A stretch of DNA of 39,324 nt from Clostridium sp. CAG:440 (GTDB lineage Bacteria > Bacillota > Clostridia > TANB77 > CAG-508). Shown one piece after another: positions 36,101 through 39,324 of this stretch. The DNA is taken from the NCBI GenBank assembly GCA_000437215.1, contig FR898647.1:32603-71926 (forward strand), given 5' to 3'. Below the pieces are notes generated by a model. It did no database searches, had not been told where the DNA came from, and saw nothing but the letters and a program-made list of their open reading frames with translations. Both the position numbers and the translations under genes were made by a program. Every line of letters starts with the position of its first letter. Position 1 is the stretch's first letter.

Positions 36101-39100
36101 ATCAACATATACAGTTTCTGATAAAATAGAAGCACCTGCTGGATATGTGGTTACATTTAAAAACTTTGGAGGACAAGATAATTACACTAAAAAAACTTCA
36201 ACAAAAACATTTACAAATTGGACAAAAACAGGACAAGGAACATTAAGTGGAAATGTTTATACATATGGTGCAGGAATTGGAACAATAGTTGCAAATTATA
36301 AAAATGATAGTATAGAAATGCCAGACGATCCAACACATGAAGGCTATACATTTACAGGATGGTATTTAGATGAGCAATGTACAAATAAAGTAAGCTTAAA
36401 TACAGATAAAACATATACACCAAGCCAAAATATTACATTATATTCTGGATGGAGCATTAATAAATATACATTAACAATTTCAAGATTAAGTGGAAATACA
36501 ACAAAAGAACAAAATTACAACACACAATTAGACTTAAGTACTTATAATAGTAGTGGATATAAAGTAACATTAAATCCAAATTATGACGGTGGAGCAAATA
36601 CAGTATTAACACAAACACATAAATCTTGGAGTAAAGATGGTTTTGGAACATTAAGTGGAAACATTTATACATATGGTGCAGGTAATGGAAAAGTAACAGA
36701 AAACTATAATGATGTTACATTAACTACTCCAACACAGGTAGGTTATACATTTGTTGGATGGTATACAGATTTAGAACTAAAAAATGAAGTAAAATTAAAT
36801 GCAGACAATACATATACACCAACAGCTAATATAACATTATATGCAAAATGGACAGCAAACACTAATACAAAATATACTGTAAAACATTATAAACAAAATA
36901 TAGACGGAACATACCCAAGTGTTCCATCAGAAGAAGAAGTAAAATATGGAACAACAAAAGAAACAACAAATGCTGATCCAAAAACATACAAAGGATTTAC
37001 AACACCAGCAAAACAAAATAAAGAAATATTAGCAGATGGAACAACAATAATAGAATATAAATATGTAAGAGATTTATCAACATTAACAATTAACTCAAAT
37101 GGAGGAACATATAGCAAAGATCTAAATATAGAACAGGCATATGAGTCAACATATGTAGTAGATAATGCAAATATAACACCACCTAAAGGATATACTGTAA
37201 CATATAATGCAAATGGAGGAACAACAGAAGTTGGAAGTGAGGTTTCAACTAAAACATTTGAAGGTTGGGTATTAACAGGAGGTGGAAAATTTGTAGGAAA
37301 TACATATACATTTGGAACAAAAGATGAAGATGGAACATTAACTGCAAATTATAAAAATAACAGTATAAGTTTAACAACAGCTAAAAAAGTTGGATATACA
37401 TTTACAGGATGGTATTTAGACAGTAATTGTACACAAGCTTTAGTATTAAATGCTGATGGAACATATACACCACAAAAAGATATAACAATATATGCTGGTT
37501 GGTCTGCTAACCAAGTAACATATAAAGTATACCGTTATTTAGAAAATGCAAATAACGAAAACTATACATTATATGGAGATGTTATAGAAGGAAAAGCAGC
37601 AGCTGGTTCAACACTTACACTTTTAACAGAAGCAAATAAAAATCAAATTGCAAATACTAAATATGTAGGAGCAAATTTAACAGGTGGAACTTTGGGAGTT
37701 GGAACATCTATTACAACAACAACTGTAGCACCAGATGGAACAACAAATATATATTTATATTATGATAGAAATGAATATACATTAACATTAGAAAAAAATG
37801 AATATATAGAAACTGTAACAGGTGCAGGAACATACAAATGGGGCGCAACAGTAGCTATTAATGCGACTGTAAAAACAAATATTACAGGTTATAATGCTTC
37901 TGTATGGGATAAATGGACATTGACTGAAGGAAATGGAGTAACAGTACCAACGACAATTAAAGGAAACATTGTTATGACAGCAGGAAATATTACAATAGTT
38001 GCAAATGCTGTTAAAGGAACACCAATTACTTATAGTGTTGTATATAATGGAAATGGAGCAACAGGAGGAACAACAGCAAGTTCAACACATACATATGATA
38101 AAGCACAAAATTTAACAGCAAATGGTTATAAAAAAGAATATACAGTAACATTTAATTATAATTATTCTGGAAGTACAAATACAGTAGCTACATATAAATA
38201 TGATTTTGTAAATTGGAAAGATTCAAACAATAATACATATTTAGATAAAGCAAGTGTAATAAACTTAGCAAAAACTAGTGGAGCTATAGTAACACTTAAT
38301 GCTAACTGGCAAGAAGGAGAAAATGATCCATTGCCAAGTGCAAAAAGAACAGGATATGGTTTAGCTGGATGGTATACTGACAAAGAATGTACAGATGCAA
38401 ATAAAGTAGGTGACCCAGGAGCAAGTTACAAAGTAAATGCAAATACAACTCTATACGCAAAATGGGAAGAAGGTCAAGTTGAATATACAGTTAAATATTA
38501 TATTCAAAATATTGAAGGAACAGGTTATGATTTAAAAGATACTGAAATCAAAGCAGGTAAAACAGGAACAACAACAAATGCAACACCAAAAACATATGTA
38601 GGATTTACAACACCAGAAGAAAAAACAGCAACAATTGCAGCAGACAGTTCAACAGTAATTGAATATTACTACACAAGAAATTCATATACATTAACACTTG
38701 CAAAAAATGAACATGTAAAAGAAGTATCAGCAACAGGGGAAGTAAGTGGAATAACAAATACAAGCAAGTCTTATAAATATGGAGAAAACATAGATTTAAG
38801 TGCAACATTAAATGATATTGCAGGATATACATATACTTTTGTAAATTGGGCATCAAACAATACAAGCTTAGTTGCAAACACAACACAAAAAGATGCTAAA
38901 ATTACAATGCCAGCAGGAAATGTAACATTAACAGCCAATGGTTCAAGAACTATACAAAATTATACAATTACATATAATTTAAATGGCGGAGCACTTGTGG
39001 CAGGAAAGACAAATCCAACATCTTACAATGTAGAAAGTCAAAATATAACTTTAAATAATCCACAAAAAACAGGATATACATTTACAGGATGGACTGGAAG

Positions 39101-39324
39101 TAATGGAGCAACACCAAGTACAACTGTAACAATTGCAAAAGGAAGTACAGGAAATAAAAATTACACTGCAAATTACAATGTTAACCAATATGAAGTAACA
39201 TATATAGATGTAGTAGGAAGCACAACAGGAAAAGTATTAGGAACAAGTAAAGAAAATGTAAACTTTGGAACACAAGTAACAGGAGCAAGCAAAGGAACAG
39301 ATGTAACTGTTGGAAAATACTATG
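33087..39324 (+). pseudogene. Giant adhesin-like surface protein, continuation after the frameshift (3' partial)
   Basis: The frame beginning GGGEVLKITTNVTYYGLYTK appears open from 33087 to the window end, about 2079 codons, so the intact protein would exceed 3950 residues. No start codon with a ribosome binding site is seen at its head; it is the same gene one frame over. It consists of InlB-B repeats (TYNLNGG or TFNTNGG, then GYTFxGWY, then LYAKW), several MucBP-like modules (VKHYKQNIDGTYPSVP and relatives near 34077, 35805, 36870 and 38480), and three copies of a less familiar module containing GTLSGNxYTYGAG or a close variant. Near-identical DNA blocks show recent internal duplication. 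The anchor at the C-terminus lies outside the window. Confidence 0.85.

Noticed and set aside
27467..39324. Tandem repeats of the giant gene as a non-coding satellite
   Set aside because: The frame stays open for kilobases, differences between near-identical blocks are synonymous, and the translation gives known surface-protein repeat families.

Overview
The window comes from a very AT-rich, low-GC Gram-positive bacterium. A spoIIE gene, a SleB-type cell-wall hydrolase with a G5 domain, LPXTG-like surface anchoring, AGGAGG ribosome binding sites and perfect sigma-A promoters point to an endospore-forming Clostridia lineage, probably an uncultured gut clostridium. The lineage is inferred; no rRNA or tRNA gene was seen.

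Layout. 1-4244: 3' part of a large Cna_B/SdrD-B type wall-anchored surface protein. 4475-6910: spoIIE, with a perfect Spo0A box upstream. 6911-7370: gene-free stretch of dispersed repeats and a promoter. 7371-10599: WG-repeat membrane protein, an unrecognised tail-anchored protein and acpS. 10600-10844: two abutting repeat elements. 10845-11624: tatD, facing lemA (11670-12224, minus) across a shared terminator. 12486-15485: DUF348-G5-SleB hydrolase, exodeoxyribonuclease III and an AI-2E family transporter. 15498-18430 (minus): a frameshifted COG2426 small membrane protein gene and a CtpE-like P-type ATPase. 18431-19048: inverted pair of repeat C, divergent promoters and the rpoB leader. 19049-26337: rpoB and rpoC, followed by a small FxLYD-like membrane protein. 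26893-27466: inverted pair of repeat A, a possibly structured leader with terminator, and a weak promoter. 27467-39324: a giant adhesin-like gene with Ig-like, InlB-B (Flg_new) and MucBP-like repeats. It is split by one +1 frameshift and runs off the window.

Most genes are core housekeeping, envelope or sporulation functions. The unusual content is three families of short dispersed palindromic repeats (A, B, C) filling the intergenic gaps, two frameshifts with the same local signature (an extra C just before GGAG), an unassigned leader RNA candidate in front of the giant surface gene, and rpoBC lying without the usual rplJL and rpsLG-fusA neighbours. No CRISPR array, phage, integrase or transposase gene was seen. 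I found no convincing new multi-gene system; the repeats and the leader RNA candidate are the best leads.
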